From positions 1 to 5,590 of the forward strand of contig JACPRL010000049.1 in the NCBI GenBank assembly GCA_016189965.1: a DNA stretch of 5,590 bases. The letters are read 5' to 3'. The notes below the pieces were generated by a model. That model was given only the letters and a program-made list of their open reading frames with translations, had not been told where the DNA came from and did no database searches. Position numbers and translations under genes: made by a program. The number at the start of each line of letters is the position of its first letter. Within the stretch, counting starts at the first letter, position 1. Positions 1-5,138 of the stretch are shown here, piece by piece. Source of the stretch: Acidobacteriota bacterium. GTDB lineage: Bacteria > Acidobacteriota > Terriglobia > Acidiferrales > 2-02-FULL-67-57.

Positions 1-29
1 CGGCTCTGCAGGAATGGCCGGCGAAGGGG

Positions 30-35
30 ATTATA
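30..35 (-). promoter_or_regulatory. Candidate leftward -10 box (TATAAT)
   Basis: Read on the minus strand, this site is a perfect TATAAT preceded by GCTGC and followed by CCCC. No good -35 hexamer lies 16-18 bases upstream; the nearest T-rich stretch (TTTCGC, plus positions 55-60) is 19 bases away. If real, it would drive a gene that begins to the left of the window. It is called on the -10 match alone. Confidence 0.35.
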
Positions 36-107
36 GCAGCGCCGGCCTGCGCGGGCGAAAGAAAAGGGGAAGAGGTTGCTCAACTTCCCGGGGTCAAACC
101 TGCGGGG

Positions 108-263
108 CTAACAGGGTGCTGAAAAAGTCGCGGTATGTCATTCCGAAAGGAGCGAGGAATCTGCTTGTCTGAGGCAACGGGTTGAAGAAAAAGCAGATTC
201 CTCACCGCCAATGCAGGCAAGGGTTCGGAATGACACAGGCACGGGGTTTTTCAGCATCCTGCT
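108..263 (+). repeat. MITE-like palindromic repeat, copy 1
   Basis: This non-coding element of about 150 bp is built from nested inverted repeats. The terminal arms are AGGGTGCTGAAAAA (113-126) and TTTTTCAGCATCCT (247-260), which match at 13 of 14 positions. Inside them are TGTCATTCCGA (136-146) with TCGGAATGACA (225-235), perfect over 11 bp, and GAGGAATCTGCTT (154-166) with AAGCAGATTCCTC (191-203), perfect over 13 bp. A loop of 24 bases (167-190) sits in the centre. The whole would fold into one long interrupted hairpin in DNA or RNA. It has no reading frame of its own. A second copy, about 88 % identical in a hand alignment, lies in opposite orientation at the right end of the window. The design fits a non-autonomous mobile element needing a transposase encoded elsewhere; that is inference. 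Similar 'GAGGAATCTGCTT' repeats are, from memory, abundant in acidobacterial genomes. Confidence 0.85.
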
Positions 264-311
264 GGAAAAGGGGCGGCGGCCCCCGCGGGCGCGGCCGCAA
301 ACAGAAATTCC

Positions 312-340
312 TTGACTGTCAGCGACCTTTTCGGTAAGTC
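312..340 (+). promoter_or_regulatory. Candidate promoter for rpsU
   Basis: TTGACT (312-317) is a good -35 match. The hexamer at 17-base spacing, TAAGTC (335-340), is a poor -10 match. The position about 50 bases before the rpsU start and the lack of any other gene upstream support a promoter here. The -10 assignment is uncertain. Confidence 0.4.
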
Positions 341-372
341 TACACCCACTCTTTCTGTTTCCAGGCGTTCAG

Positions 373-379
373 AAGGGGG
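373..379 (+). promoter_or_regulatory. Ribosome binding site deciding the rpsU start
   Basis: AAGGGGG, continuing as AAGGGGGTG, resembles the anti-16S consensus AAGGAGGTG. The GTG at 379-381 overlaps this Shine-Dalgarno sequence and so cannot be its own start. The TTG at 391 is 11 bases downstream, slightly long but workable. Confidence 0.6.
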
Positions 380-390
380 TGTTTACTAAG

Positions 391-588
391 TTGGCCGAAG
401 TACGGGTATCAGAAGGGGAGTCGCTGGAAAGTGCTCTCCGGCGCTTCAAGCGGAAGGTGCAGCAAGAGGACATCATCAAGGAGATCAAGAAGCACTCCTT
501 CCACTTGAAGCCGGGGGAGAAACGGCGAATCAAGCAAGCGCTAGCTCGCAAGCGAGTCCGAAAAAAACAGAGGCGCGAACTCAGCTAG
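391..588 (+). CDS. rpsU: Small ribosomal subunit protein bS21
   Basis: This 65-aa basic protein is a component of the 30S subunit; in the family it sits near the 3' end of 16S rRNA and assists translation initiation. It matches bS21 along its whole length: the N terminus MAEVRV, then ESLESALRRFKRKVQQ, a middle helix with KPGEKRR, and a C-terminal tail of Lys/Arg (RKRVRKKQRR). The length is usual for the family. I chose the TTG start at 391 because bS21 normally begins MAEVRV. The upstream GTG at 379 would add four residues and would start inside the Shine-Dalgarno sequence. A candidate promoter lies at 312-340. The zinc-ribbon gene follows 72 bases downstream on the same strand with no obvious terminator between, so the two may share a transcript. 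The identity is firm; only the start is debatable. Confidence 0.93.
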   Translation: MAEVRVSEGESLESALRRFKRKVQQEDIIKEIKKHSFHLKPGEKRRIKQALARKRVRKKQRRELS

Positions 589-648
589 GAACCCTCCGGT
601 GTCGAAGGGGAGTCGGGGTGTCCGGTTCATGGTTGGGAGAGCGTGCGT

Positions 649-654
649 GGGGAG
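649..654 (+). promoter_or_regulatory. Ribosome binding site of the zinc-ribbon gene
   Basis: GGGGAG stands six bases before the ATG at 661. This favours the ATG over the in-frame GTG at 643, which has no comparable site in front of it. Confidence 0.55.
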
Positions 655-660
655 TCCGGG

Positions 661-963
661 ATGGAGTTTCAGGATAAGGTGTTGGTGTGCGTAGACTGTG
701 GCGCCGAGTTCGTGTTCACCGCCGGCGAACAGATGTTTTTCGCCGACAAGGGCTTCAAGCACGAGCCCAAGCGCTGCAAACCCTGTAAGGCCAAGCGGAA
801 CCAGAACCAGGGCAGCGGTCGCTACACACGGGTAGAGACCGTCACCACCTGTTCGCAGTGCGGCAAGGAAACCACGGTACCCTTCCGGCCCACTCAGGGG
901 CGCCCGGTCTACTGCCGCGAGTGCTACCAGCAGCGGCGGGCCGCCGGCGCCGCCGCCTACTGA
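661..963 (+). CDS. Twin zinc-ribbon protein (CxxC-x17-CxxC type)
   Basis: This 100-aa protein has two four-cysteine zinc-binding units. The first uses C10/C13 (CVDCGAEF) and C39/C42 (CKPC), and includes the motif FTAGEQ and the segment FKHEPKRCKPCK typical of small bacterial zinc-ribbon proteins. The second uses C64/C67 and C85/C88, with exactly 17 residues between the pairs and the family core VPFRP..GRPVYC. I recognise this as the CxxC-x17-CxxC domain family. The two are joined by a linker of about 20 residues rich in Gln, Gly and Arg (47-58). Such proteins are cytoplasmic and thought to bind nucleic acid or protein, but no specific role is established that I know of. The ATG at 661 is preferred over GTG 643 because of its Shine-Dalgarno sequence and because homologous N termini begin with M-x-F-x-D-K. 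Its place 72 bases after rpsU hints at a translation-related job; that is inference. Confidence 0.88.
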   Translation: MEFQDKVLVCVDCGAEFVFTAGEQMFFADKGFKHEPKRCKPCKAKRNQNQGSGRYTRVETVTTCSQCGKETTVPFRPTQGRPVYCRECYQQRRAAGAAAY

Positions 964-1075
964 CCCGCGCCGGGCGCGAGCGCGTCTCCGGCCGGGCGGA
1001 GCCCAGGGAGAAAACTTCCCGGCCCACAGGCTCGACTCCTATCCGCCACTGCGAGACGGGGAGAGGACACATTCC

Positions 1076-1849
1076 ATGAAAACCTTCAGCGCCGTCATCG
1101 GTCTGTGCGTTCTGGCCGCGGGGCTCGGGGCGCCGGCACAGGCGGGCGTAGTGATTGAGCTGGAGCAACGCGAGCCGGGCAGCGAGGCCGTCGTGGCCCG
1201 CAGCGTCCACTACCTCGACGCCGGGCGGCTCCGCATCGAAACCAAGACCCCCGAAGGCGACGACATCATTTTCATCTTTCGCGCTGACCGCGAGACCGCC
1301 TGGGCGATTGACCCCGCCAGCGGGACTTACACCGAGTGGACGCCGGCGCAGGTGGCTGAGATGAAGAAGCACTTGGAAGAGAGCCGGCGACAGATGAAGG
1401 AGCAATTGGCGCAGTTGCCGGCCGAGCAACGCAAGGCAATTGAAGAAATGATGCAGGGCGCGCTGGCCGAGCCGGCGACGGTGCGCAAAGTGGCGCAGGG
1501 CGAAGCCGTGGGCCGCTTCGTCTGCACCCGTTACGAAATGCTCACCGGCGGCCGGCGCACGAGCGAAGTGTGGGCGGCGCCGCCGGAGCAGTTGCAGATG
1601 CAAGTGGCGGAGTACGACACCTTCCGCGCCCTGGGCCGGCTCTTCGACCCGCTGGGAGCGCAGACGCCGGTCAGCCAGTTGAGCGGCGCCGGCGCTATTG
1701 ATGGCTTCCCCGTGCGCTCGGTCTACTACGACAACGGCCGGCCGGTGCTCGAGGAACGCGTAGTGAAGGCCGAGCGCCAGAGCCTGCCGGCCACGCTCTT
1801 CGAACTCCCCGCCGGCCTGCGCAAGAGCGAATTCGGACCGGAAGAATAG
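1076..1849 (+). CDS. Exported DUF4412-like protein
   Basis: This is a 257-aa protein with a clear Sec signal peptide: K2, a hydrophobic core at about 6-18, and a likely cut after A-Q-A at residue 23. The mature part starts with a beta-rich region (V25-F68) containing YLDAGRLRIETKTPEGDD and the pattern AWAIDPASGTYTEW (75-88). Next is a long charged helix (about 89-130) rich in Glu, Gln, Lys and Met, then a second beta-rich half. This order, a strand pair ending 'D-P-x-x-x-T-Y-x-x' followed by a Met/Gln-rich helix, is how DUF4412 proteins look to me. The function is unknown; the location would be periplasmic or outer-membrane associated. No catalytic motif is visible. It has one Cys in the mature part and no lipobox. 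The start is supported by GAGAGGA at 1061-1067, eight bases before the ATG. A perfect hairpin begins at its stop codon. The family assignment is by pattern only. Confidence 0.85.
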   Translation: MKTFSAVIGLCVLAAGLGAPAQAGVVIELEQREPGSEAVVARSVHYLDAGRLRIETKTPEGDDIIFIFRADRETAWAIDPASGTYTEWTPAQVAEMKKHLEESRRQMKEQLAQLPAEQRKAIEEMMQGALAEPATVRKVAQGEAVGRFVCTRYEMLTGGRRTSEVWAAPPEQLQMQVAEYDTFRALGRLFDPLGAQTPVSQLSGAGAIDGFPVRSVYYDNGRPVLEERVVKAERQSLPATLFELPAGLRKSEFGPEE

Positions 1850-1889
1850 AAGGCGGGACGGTAAGGGAGCAGCAACCCGTCCCGCCTTC
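1849..1889. terminator. Hairpin between convergent genes (bidirectional terminator candidate)
   Basis: GAAGGCGGGACGG (1849-1861) and CCGTCCCGCCTTC (1877-1889) form a perfect 13-bp stem with a 15-base loop. The stem starts on the last base of the upstream TAG stop, and the convergent gene ends 60 bases further on. Neither strand has a run of T after the stem, so it is not a classic intrinsic terminator. It may still stop or stabilise transcripts from both sides. Confidence 0.6.
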
Positions 1890-1948
1890 CGGCGATAGTT
1901 GTGCCGTTCCGCTGCCCCTCCCAACACTTCGGGAAGGGAGCCCGCAGC

Positions 1949-2272
1949 CTAGCGGACGAACACAACCACCTTCTTGTTGAGGCGGATTTCGCGGAGGCTC
2001 CCATCCGCCGCCTGCAGAACGGAGGCGCTGGCGGAACCGCGGGCGAGCGGCTTGACCTCCACCCGCGACTTAACCACCAGCTCCTTGCCCCGGTAGATGA
2101 GAGCCTCGCCCTCCCCGTTCAGCTTCAGCTTATAGGAGCCTGGTGAGAGCTCGATGCCGTTGAGTGAGGCGGTCCGGGTCAGCTCGAACTTGTGAGCTTC
2201 GGCCCGCAGCGGACTGGCCGCCGCCATCGCCACCAGCGCGATAAGGACGGCCGTAGTGAAGAGCTTGCGCAT
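1949..2272 (-). CDS. Small secreted protein, unknown function
   Basis: This 107-aa protein has a Sec signal peptide: R2/K3, a hydrophobic stretch at 5-19, and a likely cut after L-R-A at residue 24. The mature part of about 83 residues is beta-rich and has the pattern LNGIELSPGSYKLKLNG, then LIYRGKELVVKSRVEV, ending in alternating charged and hydrophobic residues (IRLNKKVVVFVR). Short secreted proteins with this 'G-x-x-L-x-x-G-x-Y-x-L' core are, from memory, common in Acidobacteriota and often multicopy. They lack an assigned role, and no catalytic or metal-binding motif is seen. It has no cysteine. The start is secure: AGGAGG (plus 2278-2283) lies five bases before the ATG. It converges on the DUF4412-like gene and lies downstream of acpS, 177 bases away, with a hairpin between. 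Confidence 0.82.
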   Translation of the reverse strand: MRKLFTTAVLIALVAMAAASPLRAEAHKFELTRTASLNGIELSPGSYKLKLNGEGEALIYRGKELVVKSRVEVKPLARGSASASVLQAADGSLREIRLNKKVVVFVR

Positions 2273-2354
2273 GGGTCCCTCCTGCCACTTTTCTCTTCAC
2301 GGTTCGGCATCGCGCTGCGGGTCCCGCGGCCGGGTTCCCGTGTACGAGTTGATT

Positions 2355-2403
2355 AGACGCCCGGCGCCCCTCGCCGGTAGCAACGGCGAGCGCGTCGGCG
2401 TCT
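2355..2403. terminator. Nested hairpin downstream of acpS
   Basis: Outer arms AGACGCC (2355-2361) and GGCGTCT (2397-2403) enclose inner arms CTCGCCG (2370-2376) and CGGCGAG (2384-2390), which have a 7-base loop. All four arms pair perfectly. It lies about 47 bases past the acpS stop, on the way to the secreted-protein gene. There is no T run on the minus strand after it, so termination is a guess; a structured leader for the next gene is the alternative. Confidence 0.4.
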
Positions 2404-2449
2404 CATAGCCCTACTACGAACCACAGGCCCGCTTTGTTCCCGGGGAACC

Positions 2450-2827
2450 CTAGCTTTCGAAGATGACCTGGGCGAGGACGAACTGCGGCGTGTGGGTGAG
2501 GGACACGGAGATGTGGCGCACGCCCTGGCGGGCCGCCAGTTCCTGGGCGCGCCCGGTGAGCTTCAACGTCGGCTGGCCGCTGGCGAGGTTCACCACCTCC
2601 ACCTCCCGCCAGCGCACCCCGCGGCGCCACCCCGTCCCCAGCGCCTTGAAGGCCGCCTCCTTGGCGGCGAAGCGGGCGGCGTAGCGCTCGTACTTGTTCC
2701 GCTTGCGCTCGCAGTAGGCGATCTCCTCGGGCGCAAAGACGCGCTGGAGGAAGCGCTCCCCGTAGCGCTCGACCGCCGCCTGCAGCCGCGCCGGTTCGGC
2801 GATGTCAATGCCAGTGCCGACAATCAT
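2450..2827 (-). CDS. acpS: Holo-[acyl-carrier-protein] synthase
   Basis: This 125-aa cytoplasmic enzyme transfers the 4'-phosphopantetheine arm of coenzyme A to a serine of apo-acyl carrier protein, which activates it for fatty acid synthesis. The family signatures are all present. The N-terminal strand is MIVGTGIDIAE, with the Mg-binding Asp at D8. The helix RFAAKEAAFKALGTG (52-66) carries the second metal ligand E57 and lysine K61, which in the family contacts CoA. The C-terminal strand ISVSLTHTPQFVLAQVIF (106-123) has the usual SLTH. The length is typical of the trimeric AcpS type. The ATG at 2827 fits the family N terminus, but no clear Shine-Dalgarno sequence precedes it, so translation may be weakly initiated or leaderless. 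It is divergent from the metallo-hydrolase gene, with 65 bases between the starts. Confidence 0.95.
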   Translation of the reverse strand: MIVGTGIDIAEPARLQAAVERYGERFLQRVFAPEEIAYCERKRNKYERYAARFAAKEAAFKALGTGWRRGVRWREVEVVNLASGQPTLKLTGRAQELAARQGVRHISVSLTHTPQFVLAQVIFES

Positions 2828-2858
2828 TGTTAGCGACGAGTAAGAGACTAAACTCCGC

Positions 2859-2869
2859 TAGTGTATCAT
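2859..2869. promoter_or_regulatory. Candidate overlapping divergent -10 boxes
   Basis: In the 65-base gap between acpS and the metallo-hydrolase, TATCAT (2864-2869, plus strand) matches the -10 consensus at 5 of 6 positions. Overlapping it, TACACT reads on the minus strand (plus 2860-2865). Neither has a convincing -35. Two divergent starts in so short a gap make a promoter here likely, but the exact boxes are tentative. Confidence 0.3.
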
Positions 2870-2892
2870 CGAGGCCAGGCGAGCGGCAGAAG

Positions 2893-3675
2893 ATGGCGGA
2901 GAACTGGCTGAAATTCCTGGGCACAGCCGGGGCGCGCTTCGTGGTCACCAAGCAATTGCGCGCCTCCGGCGGGCTGTGGGCCTGCCTGGAAGACGTTCAC
3001 ATCCTGATTGACCCCGGGCCGGGCTGCTTGGTGCGCTGCCTGAGCTCGAAGCCGAAGCTCGACCCGACGAAGCTCGCTGCCATCCTCCTTTCTCATCGCC
3101 ACCTCGACCACGCGAACGACATCAACATCATGATGGAGGCGATGAGCGAGGGCGGCTTCCAGCGCCGCGGCCGTGTGTTCGTCCCGCGAGACGCGCTAGA
3201 GCAAGACCCGGTCATTCTCCACTACGTCCGCGGCTACGTGGAAGAAATCGTCCCGTTGCGCGTCGGGGGACGCTACGCGCTCGGCCCCAACGTCCACTTC
3301 CGCACGCCCCTCGCCCACCAGCACGGCCCGGAAACCTTCGGGTTTGTCTTCGAGACACCGAAACGCACCATCAGCTACATCACCTGCACGCTGTACTTCC
3401 CTGAGCTGGCGAAAGCCTACGCCGGCTGCGACCTCCTGCTCATCAACACCGTGCGGCGGAAAAAGGAAGAGATGGAGGAACGAAAGATCCGGCACCTGTC
3501 GCTCGAGGACGCGCGGACGCTGATTGAGGCCATCCGACCGCGCACCGCCATCCTGACCCACTTCGGGATGACGATGGTGCGGGCGAAGCCGTGGGAATTG
3601 GCGAAGGAGCTTTCCGCCGAAACCGGCGTCGAAGTCCTGGCGGCCAGCGACGGGATGCGCTTTGAACTACCGTGA
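2893..3675 (+). CDS. Metallo-beta-lactamase-fold hydrolase (RNase Z/PhnP-like)
   Basis: This 260-aa cytoplasmic protein has the metallo-beta-lactamase fold. Visible motifs, in order, are: IDPGPGCLVR (39-48); the metal site HRHLDHAND at 68-76, with H68, H70, D72 and H73; a third-motif histidine at H142 or H144 in PLAHQHGPETFGFVFE; DLLLINTVRR (180-189); then HLSLEDARTLIEAIRPRTAILTHF (201-224) with the final ligand H223. The layout resembles the RNase Z/PhnP branch (phosphodiesterases acting on RNA or cyclic phosphates) rather than beta-lactamases. The substrate cannot be told. Oddly, the conserved 'D-T' that supplies the metal-bridging Asp reads ITCT here, with Cys at 165. The ATG at 2893 is chosen because the protein pattern starts at ENWLKFLGTAG; an in-frame TTG at 2827 would add 22 unlikely residues and abut acpS. 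The Shine-Dalgarno sequence is weak. It is the first gene of a rightward group leading to pgeF. Confidence 0.88.
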   Translation: MAENWLKFLGTAGARFVVTKQLRASGGLWACLEDVHILIDPGPGCLVRCLSSKPKLDPTKLAAILLSHRHLDHANDINIMMEAMSEGGFQRRGRVFVPRDALEQDPVILHYVRGYVEEIVPLRVGGRYALGPNVHFRTPLAHQHGPETFGFVFETPKRTISYITCTLYFPELAKAYAGCDLLLINTVRRKKEEMEERKIRHLSLEDARTLIEAIRPRTAILTHFGMTMVRAKPWELAKELSAETGVEVLAASDGMRFELP

Positions 3676-3790
3676 CCCGTGACCCGACGATGAACGTGCA
3701 CCGCGCACCGGGCTTCGTTCTTCGGGTTGTCCCGATGCACTGTGCACGAAGCACGTTGCACCATGCCTCTGTGTCTCTGTGCCTCTGTGG
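3671..3790. repeat. Mosaic of short tandem repeats before pgeF
   Basis: Three simple repeats stand in a row. CGTGACC occurs twice (3671-3684), and the stop codon of the upstream gene lies inside the first unit. Several GTGCAC/GCAC palindromic units lie between about 3695 and 3763, including TGCACTGTGCA. An 8-base unit, CCTCTGTG / TCTCTGTG / CCTCTGTG, fills 3766-3789. Similar strings turn up as dispersed repeats in many environmental genomes (recollection, not a search). No gene or clear terminator is seen here. Confidence 0.6.
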
Positions 3791-3816
3791 CTAGCTGGGG
3801 AGGAAAAGTTGGACTG

Positions 3817-4746
3817 ATGTGGCGTAGACGCAACCGGAACGGGGTCGAGTGGCTTGAAGCGGCGACGCTGACGCGCCGTCGGTGGCTGGTGCACGCCTTC
3901 ACCACGCGATCGGGCGAGTTGAACCTGAACTATTCGGTGGCAGACTCCGCGGCGACCGTCGCGCGCAACCGGCGCGCCCTGCGGGCGGCGCTCGGCCGGA
4001 CCTCAGCGTGGCAACTGGTTACCCTGCGACAGCGCCACACCGACGTGATTCGCGTCATCGAAGAGACCCTGCGCACGTTTCGCCGCGAGCCCGACGGAGC
4101 GCTGAAGCTGGCGGGGGACGCGGCCATCACCAACCGCGTGGGGCTGCTGCTCGCCGTTCAGGTGGCCGACTGTTTGCCCATTCTGCTCGCCGACCCGAAG
4201 CGGCGCGTGGTGGCAGCCGTCCACGCCGGCTGGCGCGGCACCGTAAAACGCATCGCCGAGAAGACTGTCGGGCGGATGCGCTCGGAGTTCGGCTGCGAGC
4301 CGCAGCGGATGCTGGCTGCGATGGGGCCGGGCATCCACCGGTGCTGCTATGAAGTGGGACGGGAGGTGGTGGAAGCCTACGAAGGGCAGTTCCCTAACTG
4401 GGAGAAGCTTTTCCGCCGCGCCAAGCCCTCGCCGCCCGACGCGCAGTGGCAGCAGCGGCTGTTCTCGGCCGAGCCGCCGCGGCCGGGTCCCGAAGGTTCG
4501 GGACGGCGGCCGCGGCCAGCTGTGACAGCTGCGGCGAGCGAGAAGTTTTTTCTCGACTTGGTGGAAGCCAACCGCCGGCAGCTCGTGGCGGCCGGCCTCC
4601 ACAAAGCCAATATCGTCGTTTCGCCCCTGTGCACCGCCTGCCGCACCGACTTGCTGTTTTCCCATCGCGCCGAGCGCGGCCGCACCGGCCGCATGATGGG
4701 GGTCATTGGAATCAGAAAGGAGGGAGACCGTGGCAGCAGAGCGTGA
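3817..4746 (+). CDS. pgeF: Peptidoglycan-editing factor / laccase-domain protein (YfiH family)
   Basis: This 309-aa protein of the YfiH/PgeF/LACC1 family was once called polyphenol oxidase. Characterised members act as purine nucleoside phosphorylases or adenosine deaminases, and E. coli PgeF corrects peptidoglycan composition. The zinc-binding Cys/His set is complete: H74 in QRHTD, C119 in VADCLPILLAD, and H136 in AVHAGWRGT. GPGIHRCCYEVG (170-181) and the C-terminal CTACRTDLLFSHR...GRTGRMMGVIGI (272-299) are also typical. Homologues run to about 240-270 residues. The excess here is a Pro/Arg/Gly-rich stretch (about 202-241) encoded by strong DNA palindromes. The ATG at 3817 is favoured because upstream codons run through simple repeats; GGGGAGGA (3797-3804) lies 12 bases before it, a long spacing, with an in-frame CTG at 3814 as alternative. 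The stop overlaps the next gene by 17 bases, implying coupled translation. Confidence 0.92.
   Translation: MWRRRNRNGVEWLEAATLTRRRWLVHAFTTRSGELNLNYSVADSAATVARNRRALRAALGRTSAWQLVTLRQRHTDVIRVIEETLRTFRREPDGALKLAGDAAITNRVGLLLAVQVADCLPILLADPKRRVVAAVHAGWRGTVKRIAEKTVGRMRSEFGCEPQRMLAAMGPGIHRCCYEVGREVVEAYEGQFPNWEKLFRRAKPSPPDAQWQQRLFSAEPPRPGPEGSGRRPRPAVTAAASEKFFLDLVEANRRQLVAAGLHKANIVVSPLCTACRTDLLFSHRAERGRTGRMMGVIGIRKEGDRGSRA
4476..4531. repeat. Palindromic insertion inside pgeF
   Basis: The first hairpin pairs GCCGCGGCCG (4476-4485) with CGGCCGCGGC (4507-4516), and inside it GTCCCGAA (4487-4494) with TTCGGGAC (4497-4504). It is perfect except for a 1 x 2 internal loop, with a 2-base centre. Immediately after, CAGCTGTGACAGCTG (4517-4531) is a second perfect inverted repeat around one base. 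Both are translated in frame as a Pro/Arg/Gly/Ala-rich stretch that the family does not need. A short REP-like palindrome inserted in frame would explain it. Confidence 0.65.
4718..4723 (+). promoter_or_regulatory. Ribosome binding site within the end of pgeF
   Basis: AGGAGG lies six bases before the GTG at 4730, an ideal spacing. It sets the start of the membrane protein gene at 4730 rather than at the in-frame ATG at 4706, which has no such site. Confidence 0.7.
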
Positions 4747-5138
4747 GGTGAAGTGGAGCAAGGGCGGGTGGCTGGGCGGCGTGCTGGGGAGCACGGTGTG
4801 GATGGCCGCCGTGGCGGTGGAAATCTTGGTGCGGAACGGAAAAAGTTTGTTCGCGCTGTTGACGCTGCTCACCGCCGGGACACTGCTGGCGCTGGGCTGG
4901 CTGCTGTGGCGGGAGCGCAGCTCGCTGCGATGGACGTCGGCGGCGCTGGTGTTCTTCGCCGCCGCCTATCCCCTCGCTCGCTGTCTTCGCTTTCCGGCAA
5001 CTGGCGGGGCTGGAGCACTACCACTTGGAGCGCATCTGGCTGTTCATTACCGTCATCTTTGCGCTGCTCATCGCGCGCTTCCTGCTGCTGGCGCGCCAAC
5101 AGGCAGCGGGCGGTCAGGCCGAGGCGAAGCGGTTGTAG
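4730..5138 (+). CDS. Four-helix membrane protein, apparent frameshift
   Basis: I do not recognise the family. From the GTG at 4730 the frame encodes a short polar N terminus and three hydrophobic segments (about 14-34, 39-60 and 68-80). After Y80 the frame turns into an Arg/Gly/Pro/Ala-rich string without membrane character and runs on to a stop at 5245, deep into the convergent gene. Removing one C from the run CCCC at 4970-4973 restores a sensible product. The third helix is completed as YPSLAVFAFRQLAGLEHY, a fourth helix WLFITVIFALLIARFLLLA follows (coded at about 5037-5093), then a polar tail ending at TAG 5136-5138. The corrected protein has 135 residues and four helices. The gene is therefore either recently broken or carries a one-base sequence error. 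It overlaps the pgeF stop by 17 bases and has a strong Shine-Dalgarno sequence, so it is probably translationally coupled to pgeF. Confidence 0.72.

Noticed and set aside
108..263. CRISPR array or tRNA-like structure in the left non-coding region
   Set aside because: There is no regular repeat-spacer pattern and no cloverleaf. The structure is a single nested palindrome with a second dispersed copy.
966..1001. Small hairpins after the zinc-ribbon gene (CGCGC..GCGCG and CTCCG..CGGAG)
   Set aside because: The stems are only 5 bp and are expected by chance in such GC-rich sequence; there is no T run to support a terminator.
842..1927. Long minus-strand open frame (361 codons) opposite the DUF4412-like gene
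   Set aside because: It is His/Arg/Ala-rich with no domain pattern and lies antisense to a gene with a clear signal peptide and ribosome binding site. It is a by-product of high GC.
2827..2892. TTG start at 2827 for the metallo-hydrolase
   Set aside because: It would overlap the acpS start codon, use the divergent promoter region as coding sequence and add residues unlike the family.
3727..3816. Upstream start for pgeF giving 30 more residues
   Set aside because: The extension translates the simple repeats (Cys/Leu/Ser-rich) and matches nothing in the YfiH family.
4003..4872. Long minus-strand open frame (289 codons) opposite pgeF
   Set aside because: pgeF has all its catalytic motifs on the plus strand; the antisense frame has low-complexity composition and no recognisable motif.
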